Assembly: GCA_963576785.1 (NCBI GenBank)
Contig: OY756140.1
Location: forward strand, 1,984,001 to 2,048,000
Length of the DNA stretch: 64,000 nt
Direction: 5' to 3'
Source: Chlorophyllum brunneum
Lineage: Eukaryota > Basidiomycota > Agaricomycetes > Agaricales > Agaricaceae
Shown: one piece after another, positions 47,688 to 59,782 of the stretch
Layout of the letters: each line of letters begins with the position of its first letter
Numbering within the stretch: the stretch's first letter is position 1
Made by a program: the position numbers and the translations under genes
Notes under the pieces: model-generated
The model's database searches: none
What the model was told of the DNA's origin: nothing
The model's input: only the letters and a program-made list of their open reading frames with translations

Positions 47688-50600
47688 ATGGTGCTTTCTC
47701 AGTCCTTGCTCAGACAGGCCAAATGCGCAGAACACCTATTCCCTGTCTCCAGATTTCACATCTCTCACTATCCGCGTCAAGGACATGTCGAACCTGCCCC
47801 AACCGACCCTGCTGAACTGAAACCCCGACCGAAACGGTCCAAGAAGAAGTTGAAGGACTTGCCCTCGAGCTTTCCGCTCCCCGATGGGACCTCTGCGAAA
47901 CCATTGGGGGATTGGCGCACAGTCAATCCAATTAAAGACCCCCATAGTTGTACGCTCCTGTATGCCATATGGCACGCCAGAGCTTTAATAATTATTTTCA
48001 GCATGTGTCATTGAGACAACCGACACCGAAAAGGATGCTGGCAGGGGCCAAGACGCGTCTATACGCGCAAATCTCGTGGATACCATCTCGAGAACCGCAA
48101 AGCCACGGCGAGTTCGGGAAAAGGCCACGGATCAGCTCGAGTCTCCTGCTAAGCGTGGCCAGTCGAGCAAGAAGTCAACCTTGAATCCACCTGGGCTAGA
48201 GCCATCCGAAGGCACCGAAGGTGAGCTCTCCGCAAGATCCATATTGGTCCCAATCCTGGATCTCCATAGGCTTGTCGCCCAAACCGCGCACCATACTGGC
48301 ACAAGAGATACAGGAGAATCTACGGAAGTTCCCCCACTGTCTACTCCTAACCCGAGTGGGACAGTTCTATGAGGCAGGTGTCCAAGCTTTCCCTGGAGCC
48401 TATCCACTAACCACGCATATACAGTCCTACTTCGAACAAGCAGAAGAGATCGCACACTTACTCAATATCAAGCTGACAAGTCGTAAATGGGGCGGGTCCA
48501 GAGTTCTGATGTGTGGTTTCCCCCTGGTTCACCTCGACAAGCACCTCAAAGTGTTGGTACAACAGCATAAACGGTTTGTGGCCATGTGCGAAGAGTTTCC
48601 TCGAAAAGAAGAATTTGGTGCGAAGGAGTTCGAAAGACGAGTCACCCGCATCATCACACCGGGAACGCTTATCGACGAGCCGTTTCTCAGCGCATATGAA
48701 AATAATTTTCTACTTGCCATCGGCGCTCCGCCGCCTCAGCAGCAATTTCGCAAGGATACAGACATTGGCCTTGCTTGGATAGATGTATCCACGGGGGAAT
48801 TTTATTCTAAACGTGCAATCCTAGAGTGTGTGCAAGACGAACTAGCTCGCGTTGATCCTCGTGAAGTTGTCCTCCTTGACGATTTCAGGACTCTCAAGGA
48901 ACACCCCCTCATGAGCGCCTTGATAGAAGAAAATTGCTTTCTCAGCTTCGCCACATTATCTCGAGACGTCGCTGTAGACGGTGCTACAGATATTCAAGGG
49001 CCTCAACAAAGCCAACCATCAGGGATGGAACCCAGCTTCCCACGTCAAATATCGCTCACGTCGATTGAGCAGGCCGCTGTTGATCTCCTGACGTCATACT
49101 TGAATGCCCACTTGTTAGAAAATATGCCTCCTTTAACGGAACCAGTCCAGGACAATACTGGTCGTATGCAGATTGACGCACATACGATCAAGGCCCTCGA
49201 AATCCGCGAGTCGAACTATGAAGGTGGAACTCGAGGGAGCCTCTTCAATGTGCTCAAACGTACTGTCACAAACAGTGGAACACGCCTCCTTTCTCGATGG
49301 TTATGTATGTACTCACACTCTTCGTTTGGATGCTGCCGATATTAATTGTTCCCTAGGCTCTCCAAGTACATCTTTAGCAGAGATCACGGCTCGTCAGTTC
49401 TTGGTTGAATTTTTCTTGCAGAGACCCCACTTAGAAGCCGATTTGGTTCAGCTCTTAAGTAAAATCTGTGACACCAGCCGTTTGACCCAGAAATTCTTGG
49501 TCGGCAGAGGCGATCCCAGCGACCTTATCGCGATCAATAGAACCATTCGCACGTGGGCGAGAATATCTGCCGTGCTTGCTGCTGAAAAGCAGCTGGAGAG
49601 CACAGAACAACGAAACCATAATCCTAGAGAATGGAGAAGTCTAGATGCGCTAATATCCCGTCTGCATACGCTCACTGAACTGTCAGAAGCGATCGAGAAT
49701 GCACTAAGCATCGACGCAGAAGTGGATGGGGACACTGGCGAAGTACCTTCCGACATTGATAATGAAACTGATGGTGAACCCAGCCAACTGCTCAACTGGA
49801 AGCTCCCAACCACCCGATGGTCTATTCGACCCGAGTATGCCGCGTTCCTCGCTCTGCCTACTGCTAAGCTAAAACATCCAGACAGATTTTCGAAGTCTCT
49901 GCAACGTCTGCACAACAAGTTCCAGGACTTACTTGCAAACAAAAACGCTATGGAAAGGAGATTGCAAGACCAATACAGTACGCCCTGATGCGTCTCATGC
50001 GTTTAGTTTTACTGAATCGGGCGTTCTTAGATGCTCCTTCACTCACTTTGAGAGCTTCTCCTGGACAAGGAATGCATGTCCATTTGTCCCGCAAACGTGA
50101 CCAGATCAAGCTCAACGATGACCCCAACTTCATTACGACTTATGAAAGTGGTAGCACCAAGTGCTTCTTTAACAAAGTTGGTTTTCACCCTTTTCGGTAA
50201 AGGCCCATAGACGACGTTACTTCCAGGATTGGTCCCATCTTGGAAATAAAATCATAGATATCACAGATCAGCTCACCCAAGCAGAGAAAGAGGCTTTTGG
50301 CTCATTGCGAAACATGGTCAGTTTTTCGGCAGACTTCCATCCATGCATCTGTTGACTTATAGGCGGACTCACTCAGGTCAATGAGTTTTCTTTCCTGCTC
50401 AAACGGAATTCTGAGATTATCGATGAGTTGGATATCGCGCTTTCCTTCTCCAAAGTCGCAGACGAACTAAAGTTCGTGAAGCCGACAATAACAAATGAGT
50501 ATGTGCAGTCAATATAGAAAACTCAGAATTACACTTAATGCATGCAGTAATGTATATGATATAGTTAACGGTCGTCATCCATCGGTGGAAATCGGCCTTT

Positions 50601-51426
50601 TAACGTCTGGACGTGTTTTTACCCCCAACTCAGTCAAGCTCGATCCGAATGCTAGGGTCCACATCATCACAGGACCAAACATGGCCGGGAAATCGACCTT
50701 CCTTCGACAAACGGCACTCATATCCATCCTAGCTCAAATCGGCTCATTTGTTCCAGCAGAGTCCGCGACAATTGGAATCGTTGACAAATTATTCTCTCGG
50801 ATCGGCGCGAAAGACGACCTATTCAGAGACAGAAGTACCTTCATGGTGGAAATGCTAGAGACGGCCGACATTTTGAGGCGAGCTACCAACAAAAGCCTGG
50901 TATTTCGATTTGACACCTTCCGCAGTGAAAAAAACTCATTTATTCTAGGTTATCATGGATGAAGTTGGTCGAGGAACAACTGTCAATGACGGTCTGGCAA
51001 TAGCTTTTGCGACTGTGCATCACCTGACAACCGTTAATCAATGCCGAACACTCTTCGCGACACACTTTCACGAGCTCGCCCATATGTTTGGGTGTACGTC
51101 AGAAGCAACAGGAACCGGAACCTATCAGAAACTTCGGTTTTATTGTACAGACATCGACGAAACAGACGTGAGTATCCAACAGTTAGTCACATGCAACTGT
51201 ACTTATCTGACCTTAGGATGGTTACTTTACTTATTCCTATCGAATGCGACTAGGCATCAGTTGGGATAGTCACGGTCTCAAAGTGGCACAACTAGCTGGT
51301 CTGCCCGATACCGCCATTGGGACTGCGACCGACACTCTTAAAAGATTAAAACAAAGCAGTCGAACATTGGGACAAGAACCGACAGCAAATTTCCACCAGG
51401 CGAACCGACAGGGTTCTGTCAGCTAA
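47688..51426 (+). CDS. MSH1: Mitochondrial DNA mismatch repair protein Msh1 (MutS homolog)
   Basis: It starts [20 protein letters not shown], basic and amphipathic as in mitochondrial presequences. The mismatch-recognition motif is [14 protein letters not shown], where Msh1 proteins carry GxFYE; connector and lever parts follow ([40 protein letters not shown]). The ATPase has Walker [18 protein letters not shown], then [20 protein letters not shown], Walker [15 protein letters not shown] and [10 protein letters not shown]. The C-terminus is [14 protein letters not shown] ([20 protein letters not shown]). Two places are unsure: the frame shift between the basic segment ending about 48215 and the exon containing [11 protein letters not shown], and the small exons at 51170-51250. 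Convergent with ACO2, only 78 bases between stops. Confidence 0.92.
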
Positions 51427-51504
51427 TCTCAGTTACTCCCGGTGTATAGTACATAATACTGTTAGTACGGTATATATAGTGTTGAGGTGAAGCAAGGGAC
51501 TCCT

Positions 51505-54500
51505 CTAACTCATCTGCGAACGGATATAATTGAGAGCCGAGCCAGCGTGGAGCCACTTGACCTGGTCAGTAGACATGGTATGGTTGGTTGCGACCCGGAA
51601 GACTTGCCCATCGGGCTTGGTGACTCTGATGGTGACAGTCGCATTAGAATTGCCTTCAAAAAGTCCAGTAAGGCCCTCTGTCTCAATGATATCTCCAGCG
51701 CCAATAAGAGAATAATCAGTCCTGTCGGCAAACCACAGCGGTAGGATGCCTTGTTTCTGGATACCTTGAAGTGAGGAAGACCCTTGGCGATAGTATTGAG
51801 AAATTCTTACTTTGAGGTTGGTTTCATGGATACGGGCGAAAGACCGAGCCAGAATGAGGCTGCATCCTGAAGGTAGTCAGTGGGCTATCGATAGCCACTA
51901 TATTTCTAGGACTTGCCATAGAATCGGGGTTGAAGAGCAGCATGCTCACGAGCACTGCCCTCGCCGTAGTTGTCGTCCACAATCAAGGCCCAAGGCTGAT
52001 TGCGAGCCTTGAAACGCTTGGCAACTTCAGGAATTGTACCGGTACTCCTTGTATCTTCATCAAAAGCGACATTCATCCCTCCGCCTTCATCGTTGATAGC
52101 CTGTCGTATTTATGAGCTTCAAAATATATCCCGACACTGAGTACGGATACCGTGATCACTGGAATTGTCATGAGAACTAGATTACAGACAGGGTGGTCAC
52201 TGGGGTTCGAGCTTACAAAGATTCTCCGAAATGTTGGTGAGATGACCCTTATACTTGAGCCAAGGTCCCTGCCAAACAAGGTCAGCGCCAGGAAGTACCG
52301 AAGTGCCATGACACACTTACAGCGGCAGAAATGTGATCAGTCGTGCACTTACCCCTTATGCGGAGGAGAACCTTCAGGGCAGGAAGCTCTAATCCACGAG
52401 GATTGCCAGAACCTTCTCCAAAGTGACTAAGGAAAGGTTGCAAAAGCTCCAAACGTTGGGAGTTTTTCCGGATGACAATCTCAGCTTCGGGCTGGGGTTT
52501 GGGAGAAGGCTCGGGATAATAGGTTTCTCCACCAATCGTGAACCCATCAGGCGGGAGATCCTGACCATCGGGCGGTGAGAACTTGAAAGATTGGCCATTG
52601 TCGAGGGGAATTGAATCGGTCATAGGGTTGAAAGAAAGTCTTCCAGAAAATGCCATGGCGGTAACAATCGTAGGTGAGGCGAGGAAGTTCATGGTTTGAC
52701 CATTTCCGTCGTTTCGTGATTTGAAGTTACGGTTGAAGCTTGTTAAGATAGCTGAATGGTCTCAAATCAGTACCTACCACAAAGGTTTTGTCGGGGGAAG
52801 CTCACCATTTTCCTCGCCCTTCTTCTCCTGGCGCTTCCACTGGAAAGATGGTGGATTCGGAGAGCTCAATGAATTCCGGCTCGAACACACATACCTGTCC
52901 AATACAAGGTCCACATGCATTAGCCAAGACGACGGCACCCACATCCTCAAGAGCTGAGGTAACGCCATCGCGCTCAATAGTTGCCCTGATTTGCTCAGAA
53001 CCAGGTGTGCACAGGAACGGAACCTGTAAGTCGACAACATTAGTACCAAACGATGATTATGTGTACGTGTGTCCTACCTTTGACTTCAAGCCAGCGGCCT
53101 TGGCTTGGCGCGCAAGGTCGGCGACCCGAGTCTGAGGAACATTTCATGTGAACCGTTCGAAATGACAGGGGATAACCAGCCTACCATATCTTCATAAGAA
53201 CTGTTAGTGCAAGAACCAATCAAACTAGCAGTGACCTCGTCCTTCCATCCCCGGGACTTCACAAAATTCCCGAACCTAGAAAGGGGTGTTGCAAGATCGG
53301 GGGTGAAAGGGCCGTTAATAGTAGGCTCCAGCTCCGAAAGATTCTATTCCAAAGGAACAATTGAGAAGGTCCAGCCAGTTGTTAAGCGGAAGCGACTTAC
53401 GACCTCAATGACTTCATCGTATTCGGAGCCTTCGTCCGCCCCGAGATAGCAAGCTTCCGCAGCCTTATCCGCAGCCCAGGCGACCGGACCACGACGTGTA
53501 GCATGAAGGTAAGACCGCATATTAGGGGTGTAGGGGAATGTCGAGGTTGTGGCGCCTACTTCCGCACCCATATTGGCGATAGTCGCCAACCCTTTGGACA
53601 TTGTGGACATTGAGACTATGTCAGATGACGAGGAAGAAGACAAATCCTAGACTTACCCGTGCACGACTGACTTGCAACCCCAGGGCCAAAGTATTCCAAA
53701 ATGCGACCAGTTCCTCCCCGGACTGTTAATTTTCCGGCAAGGTGTAAAATGAGATCCTTAGTGGTTGCCCACTTGTTTAGTTCACCAGTGAGACGGATAC
53801 CTAGGATGTACCTGACATCAGACTATTACAACACCTTTGATGGCGACCACCCACCAACAATTTGAGGGGCTTTCAATTCCCAAGGTGTACCAGTCATCGC
53901 ATCAACAGCATCAGCTCCTCCAACGCCAATCGCTAACAAACCCAGACCTCCAGCATTGGGCGTATGCGAATCTACAGGCACCTCCTAAGCATGCGCTTCA
54001 CGTTCAGTGTATTAATCTAGTTACCTGTTCCAAGCCTATCGTTGAGAAAAGAAAAGATGAGTCGAAGAGGTTAATGACAGGAGGTTCTGCTCACATCAAG
54101 ATACCAGGAGCAGCGTAGTTCTCAAGTACGATCTGGTGAATGATACCAGAGCCAGGACGCCAAAACTCAATTCCATACTTCTGCGCCGCACTCTGGAGGA
54201 AGTCGAAAACTTCTTGGTTGGTGATGAGCGATTGCTGTGCCACTTGTTATTTGCGGTTCAACCATATGATCCACCTGTACACACCTCAAGATCTTTCACA
54301 GCGCCTTCGGAAGCTTGGATCAAGTGGTCACAGTGGATGCTAGTTGGAACTGAACACTGGGGCAAGCCTGCGCTCATGAATTGCAACCTAATGGATGTAT
54401 GAACAAATCCACGACACTTTTATGAGACAAAAAATCTTACAGCGCCATCCTGTGAACACTTCAACACAACGTCACGATCAGTATGAAGCGTACTCACTGA

Positions 54501-54793
54501 GCGGATGCGTCTTGCATAGCCACGCGTTGAGGCCTCAACTGCAGGTAGGTTTCTCCTCTAATCCTTCCCCCCCTTGAGAGATTGGCTTCAGGATCAATGA
54601 CATGACTGTAGAGTATTTTTTCCGCTAGAGTAAGAGGTCGACTGAGGATTTTCCGAACACGCTCCAACTTCTCCAGCAATGCAGGATAGGGTGGTGTAAT
54701 GGAGGAGCAATTCTTCTCTACGGAAGTTACACGGGTCGCAAAGGACCGCGTGAGCAATGCAGAGCCGCCGCGCAACCTGGGGCCTCGTAGCAT
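51505..54793 (-). CDS. Mitochondrial aconitase, second type (ACO2-like)
   Basis: Iron-sulfur hydratase of the aconitase family. The start [20 protein letters not shown] is a mitochondrial presequence. The three cluster Cys are seen in [13 protein letters not shown] and [11 protein letters not shown], and substrate-loop motifs in [12 protein letters not shown] and [19 protein letters not shown]. The segment [20 protein letters not shown] separates it from plain Aco1, as I recall from yeast Aco2, which serves homocitrate to homoaconitate in lysine synthesis. That role is inference; citrate isomerisation remains possible. The C-terminus is [20 protein letters not shown] then RSQMS, stop at 51505. 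Ten or so introns. If Aco2, it would feed the same pathway as LYS1 at 20.6 kb. Confidence 0.88.
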
Positions 54794-54970
54794 AAGTGGT
54801 ATATGGAGAGTCAATTTCCGAATTTTAAAAGTCACTCTTCGGATTACTTGCCGACATAAATAGCCAAATACAATTCCCAACCAATGATGTTCTTCAGTTC
54901 GTGACCTTTACGGCACAAAAGTGTTGTACGCATATATATATACAGTAGTGAACATCATTCAAGTATACGT

Positions 54971-57900
54971 TTAGATTTCCAAAGAGCCAGTGAGGCGGAT
55001 ATCTCTGCTGTTCGCTCCAACGAGAATGCCAGTAGAGCCGGTTGGAATTCTCCAGCTTTGCGATGCAGTGTCCCAGATTGCGAGATCGAATCGGGATAAC
55101 TTCATCGTCACAGTCTTGCTCTCCTCTGGCAACAAGTAGATGCTATCGAAGCCTCTCAAGTTCTTTGGGGCGGAGCGGGCGGAAGCAGGAGGTGCGGTGT
55201 ATAATTGAGGAACCTAGTCGAAAATTAGGATCGCAATGGACCAAAGGTGGGAGGAATTTGATACCTCATGTCCCGCAACTGTACCGCTATTCTTAACTGT
55301 GAAGGAAACGGTGATGACGCCCTCATGTAGCCTGCACGAATCATACCTTAGTTTTGGGAAAGTGAGAGCAGCGAAGAAAGCTTGGCGCACCAAGGATCAA
55401 GAGAAGAACCTGGTCCTGTCTCAGCTGAGCCACTACCAACGGATCCGCTGACTGTCAATCCGGAATATTGGAAAGTGGTGTACGACAGGCCAAACCCAAA
55501 CGGGAACCTAGGCTCAATATTGTTCTGATCGAAATGTTTGTAGTCGATGAAGATACCCTCGCTGTACGAAATTTGTGTGATTGCACCATTGGAGTTATAT
55601 GTGACTTTGGCACCATAGTCATCGATACTTTTTCCAATCGTATATGGAAGTCGGCCGCTGAAAAGCTTGATCAACATCGTTCACGTGCAAACAGAATTGA
55701 GCAATACCTTGGATTGTAAGCACCGTAAAGAACGTCGACGAGGCCGTTCCCTGTCAAGCATCAGATTCCCATAAGAACCGACCGCATGGGAGTAGATACA
55801 GACCAGCCTCCTGCCCCGGAATTCCACTCCAGACGATGGCAGTCACTGACCGAGAATAAGTTCCCATACGAAAATAAGCCCTGAGGATACATACCGTTAG
55901 GGTGATTAACCCAGGACTCCATATCTATGGCCCCAACACTGTTGACCACGACAACAGTGCGAGAGTTCACACTGGCCACTTTGGTTACCAGGGCGTCCTA
56001 GGTGAATAATCCTATCTCAGGGAACGCGTGACGGCAAATCGCTCGCTGGGGACTCACACCACCGTGCCAAGCTTTCAAATCGTTGCGGTCTCCAGCGTTC
56101 CCTGGATAAGTCTTGTCAGGCCAATATTTGTGCCCAGGACTCGATACTCCGTACCCTCAACTGTTAGATAACCTTCTCCAGAATCGGCTACACGGCAGTG
56201 AGTTCAAGACAATTCGCTGCAAGAAACGGACCCACCAGTGATGAAGACAAGTGCTACATCCTTTCCGGTTGCAGCATTGGCGGCTCCTGTCAGGTCCGAA
56301 TCCCGAAGACTAGATGTCACGGTTGTTCCATCGTCTTGAGCACGGGTGTTGATAGCTTGAAGAGGCTTTTGGGAATCGTCAAGTGAACAAATGGCAATAG
56401 GACGAGGTAAACATACATCAATAAGATATGGGAATTCTGCGGTTCCACTGCCCCAGCCTGTGCGAGTTAAGCATTAAGCACACATGCATTTTAAAAAGCT
56501 TACCCATCGCAAGAACACCGTCGTCTCCAGATCTATCACTATATCTATAGCAGGTCTAAGATCAAATTTCGTGGGGGCTAATACTCCTTACCCGTTAGGG
56601 CCTCTGGAGCTAGGACCCGCGCCATTTCCGATGACAGCAATGGTCTTAGGGGTATTGAGTGGTAGAACATTGTCGACGTTTTTCAGGAGGACGGTCGACG
56701 CTGCATCGATGGATCGAATGAGACTGTACCCCCCCTTAATCACCTCACCAAGTAACTGACATATAAGGGACAAAAACGTACTCTTTATGGTCACCCTGCA
56801 CATTGACATGCTGGCCCGCGTTCTTGTTCCATGCGCTAAAGTTTGGCGCAGGGAATCCGGAATCCTGATCAAGGAGATACCATGCTGCAAGAATACGGGT
56901 AGCCGCATCCTGTGCGGTCATTAGAGACTGACGATGTACCAGAGACGCGGACATACAGTGATGCGCCATTGGGGCACTTGGCCTGAGTTGACTGCATTAA
57001 CGAGGTTTTGACCGAAGTAGGTTGTACCTTTTTTGTGGCCGTCTGAATGAACTGAGGGAAGGGAGAAGTACACCTAACACACCGGAACCCAGTGATATGT
57101 CGCCTAGTGCGTGAAACTTTGCTCAGGCGGGTGTAACATCTTGTATCCTAGAAGCAGCTTACCTGGCATCGTCATCTACCATAGTTGATCAGTCTAGGTG
57201 ACTGCGCTTATTGGGTGAAGTACTCACGTCGAGGCCTCCATTCACAGAAGGAGCTGTCGAGTGCTGGCAACTGACACATTAGTTGAAATGCGAGACACTG
57301 GCAAGGCTAATCCTTACAGTCGCCCACCAGTCTTGCGGTGGTACATAGTCAAATCCATGTTCGCAGTTCCATAAAGAGGGTCTCACCAGACATTACATCT
57401 ATTCATGTGCGTCGGTAGGATCGTTTGTCGCGGCAGTAGGTTAGAATTTTACTCACAACCAGGGAATCCGAATTCATTCTTGAGGAGACCATTCAAGACC
57501 TTGTCGTTTTCACAGGCGTAGGTTCCATTGACTGTAACGTTAACAACTGGAGATACGAGCTCCTGCAACGAGGCAACTTACTTTGATCTGGATATACATT
57601 AGACTCAATATTAGTAATTTTTGCTGCAAGGAGAACTTACTGTAACTACACATGACGGATGCAACATTCGCTTGCACACTCCTCAAAAACTAAAGATGGA
57701 TATGAGAATTGTGACACGCGCCCTGCCCACATCCTCACCGGATATGCATATACTTCGTGCTCCTTAAATGTGTTATTAGTCTTCCCTACTTCCCGGAGTT
57801 CCTGCTATGCCTTACCGTACTAAAGATGCACAATCAGCGGCGATCAAAGGTTCAAATATACAACAACGCACCGATCGTCCACATTCGAGGAACTGGAATC

Positions 57901-59309
57901 CCGAAAATGCTCCTGCTCATTGTTAATATAGTGTTTAGCGCAGGCTGAGCGGAGCCATCAGTTGTCTGCTAAGGTATAGACAAGTGGGGTACCAACCCTG
58001 AACGCCTTGTGATTGAATTCCAGTAATGGTTTCGTAGGCACTCTCTCCACTCAGGTATGGATCTCCACCAAACCTAGGGTAAGATCAGAGAGGCTGCCGG
58101 AATATCTAATAAATCATGGACTCACGATTCCCAATTTCTCCCAGCAGCCGGAGCACGAGCCGGGTTCCTGAATTTATGGGCTTAAGCATGCATAAAGCAT
58201 GTTATAGGACTAACATTGCGGGGCCCAGAGCCACATTAACACCCTTTCCTTTGAACTCTTCGCCCAGAGCAGCACCTCTCTGCCTGAGTAAAGTCCTGTT
58301 GAAGGTTGCCGCAGCATTGATCCCACTAGCAACTCATTTGTTGAGAAAATCGAGGATTAAATCAGAAAGAACTTCGTACGCAGGGAACGCGGAGACCAGG
58401 TCACCAAAACGAACACCAAGAGGACTGTCTACGCGCAGAAGGACCCCAGTTAGTAGCAATACGTACTGTACATGCCACAAGACACTTACCCTCCAAGCAG
58501 AGACCAGGGAACGAGATGGATGAAATAGCAGGTGTATTACCAACGCAAGGGCCTGTTGGTAACTGTCAAAAGAGAATGTATATGTAACAAATGATTCGAG
58601 TACCGTTCTGCCAACCGACACCTATTCAAGCGGTGATGTCATTCAGTTAGAAATTTATGGAGTGCAGAGGGACTAACCAGTCGCGAGGTTGACTTTGTCC
58701 TGCAGACTCAACTTGGCAACTGCAGCGTGGGCCTGGTTAGACAGGTTTGGTGTTAATGAGGATTCGGACTTAATTGTCATTTGCATTATCACACCTTGGT
58801 GTATGCCGAAACCCATTCAGGTGACATATTCGCTGCATCGACGATTCGTGGGGGGGTTTTCTTACGTTGGTTTCTCTTTCACCTACCTGGAGTCGGTGTT
58901 CCGCTTGGGACAGAGCTAGTGGAAGTAGCGGTTGTTGTCGTGCCCGGTTTGGAGGTGGTCGTGCCTGGTTCGGAGGTGGTCGTGCCTGGTTCGGAGGTGG
59001 TCGTACTCGGGGTTGTAGTTCCCGTTCCTCCTGTTCCCGGGAGGCATTGGAAGTAGTCTTCATACCATACACTCAATGGCGGACTCAGGAAAGGAATTCG
59101 ACGTACATACAGTCATTTAATTTGGTGCAAACGGCACCACCGACACAGGTCGTTCCGCCAGTCCTGGCAGAAGACTTATTAGTAGCGTAATTCTGAACCG
59201 ATTTCGGCTCGACCCACCAGCCAATGCCTCCACACTGCGCGTACAGTGGTTGTTGAGCAACCACCAGATAGACAAAACTTAGTAACAGAATAAACTGTGA
59301 TGAAAGCAT
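54971..59309 (-). CDS. Secreted GH3 beta-glucosidase with N-terminal CBM1
   Basis: Hydrolyses cellobiose and short glucans outside the cell. It starts [20 protein letters not shown] (signal peptide), then a CBM1 pieced from three exons: [30 protein letters not shown] and [19 protein letters not shown] linker follows. GH3 blocks: [34 protein letters not shown] region, [19 protein letters not shown], then YVMSDWWAT with the nucleophile Asp. That Asp codon is split by an intron, and the codons before it lie on a 12-base exon (57388-57399). Later: [48 protein letters not shown], and a fibronectin-like C-terminal domain ending LTGSLEI. More than fifteen introns; some borders at 57600-58700 are approximate. 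Confidence 0.92.
57388..57399 (-). other. 12-base micro-exon of the GH3 gene
   Basis: Minus-strand ATGTAATGTCTG, bounded by AG on its 5' side and GT on its 3' side. It joins the upstream T (of FPG-Y) and the downstream AC (of D-WWAT) to read YVMSD, restoring the GH3 nucleophile motif in frame. Confidence 0.85.
58946..59008 (-). repeat. 21-base tandem repeat encoding the CBM1 linker
   Basis: Three 21-base units (58946-58966, 58967-58987, 58988-59008) nearly identical, encoding repeats of Thr-Thr-Thr-Ser-(Glu/Lys)-Pro-Gly. A likely glycosylated spacer between CBM1 and GH3. Confidence 0.85.
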
Positions 59310-59782
59310 GACGATATTCGACCGTTTTCTTGTCCAGTCGGATATTTAAGCCACCAAAGCGTGAGCGAGCCACGGGGTCGATTTCGGTTCAGTGTTGCTT
59401 TCATTCACGCGGGAGTAATTCTTGGGACATTGATTGGACTCGCTAATAGAAACGGAAAAACAGCGGAGTGGTAAACTGTACATCACATGGGCAAATCCTC
59501 GTAGGTCCGAAAAACTTGCTCGGTGTGAATGAAAGACTAAGAGCCGAAGCAAGAGAAGGCTGCTGGTGTTGGTGTTGTACGTTACAATTCTCCGAGCAAG
59601 TCTTGTCGTCGTCTCGTAGGATATACCCGAGCCGAATGAAGTAGTAGGACCACGTTACACATTCCACGAACGTTAAAAAGGGAAACCCCGGACTGGCCAT
59701 GGAGAAATAAGGGTCAGCTCTGGTACAGTGCCGGGTGTCACATTGGTCGAATTTAAAAAAAGAAACATCTGACAACTCACAA
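59310..59782. other. Promoter of GH3 gene and 3' end of OSBP gene
   Basis: 473 bases between two minus-strand genes. A frame on the minus strand (59443-60030) is partly the shadow of the last OSBP exon. No further gene seen. Confidence 0.5.
59343..59349 (-). promoter_or_regulatory. TATA-like box of the GH3 gene
   Basis: TTAAATA on the minus strand 34 bases upstream of the start codon at 59309. Inferred by position; similar placement to the GH74 gene. Confidence 0.4.
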
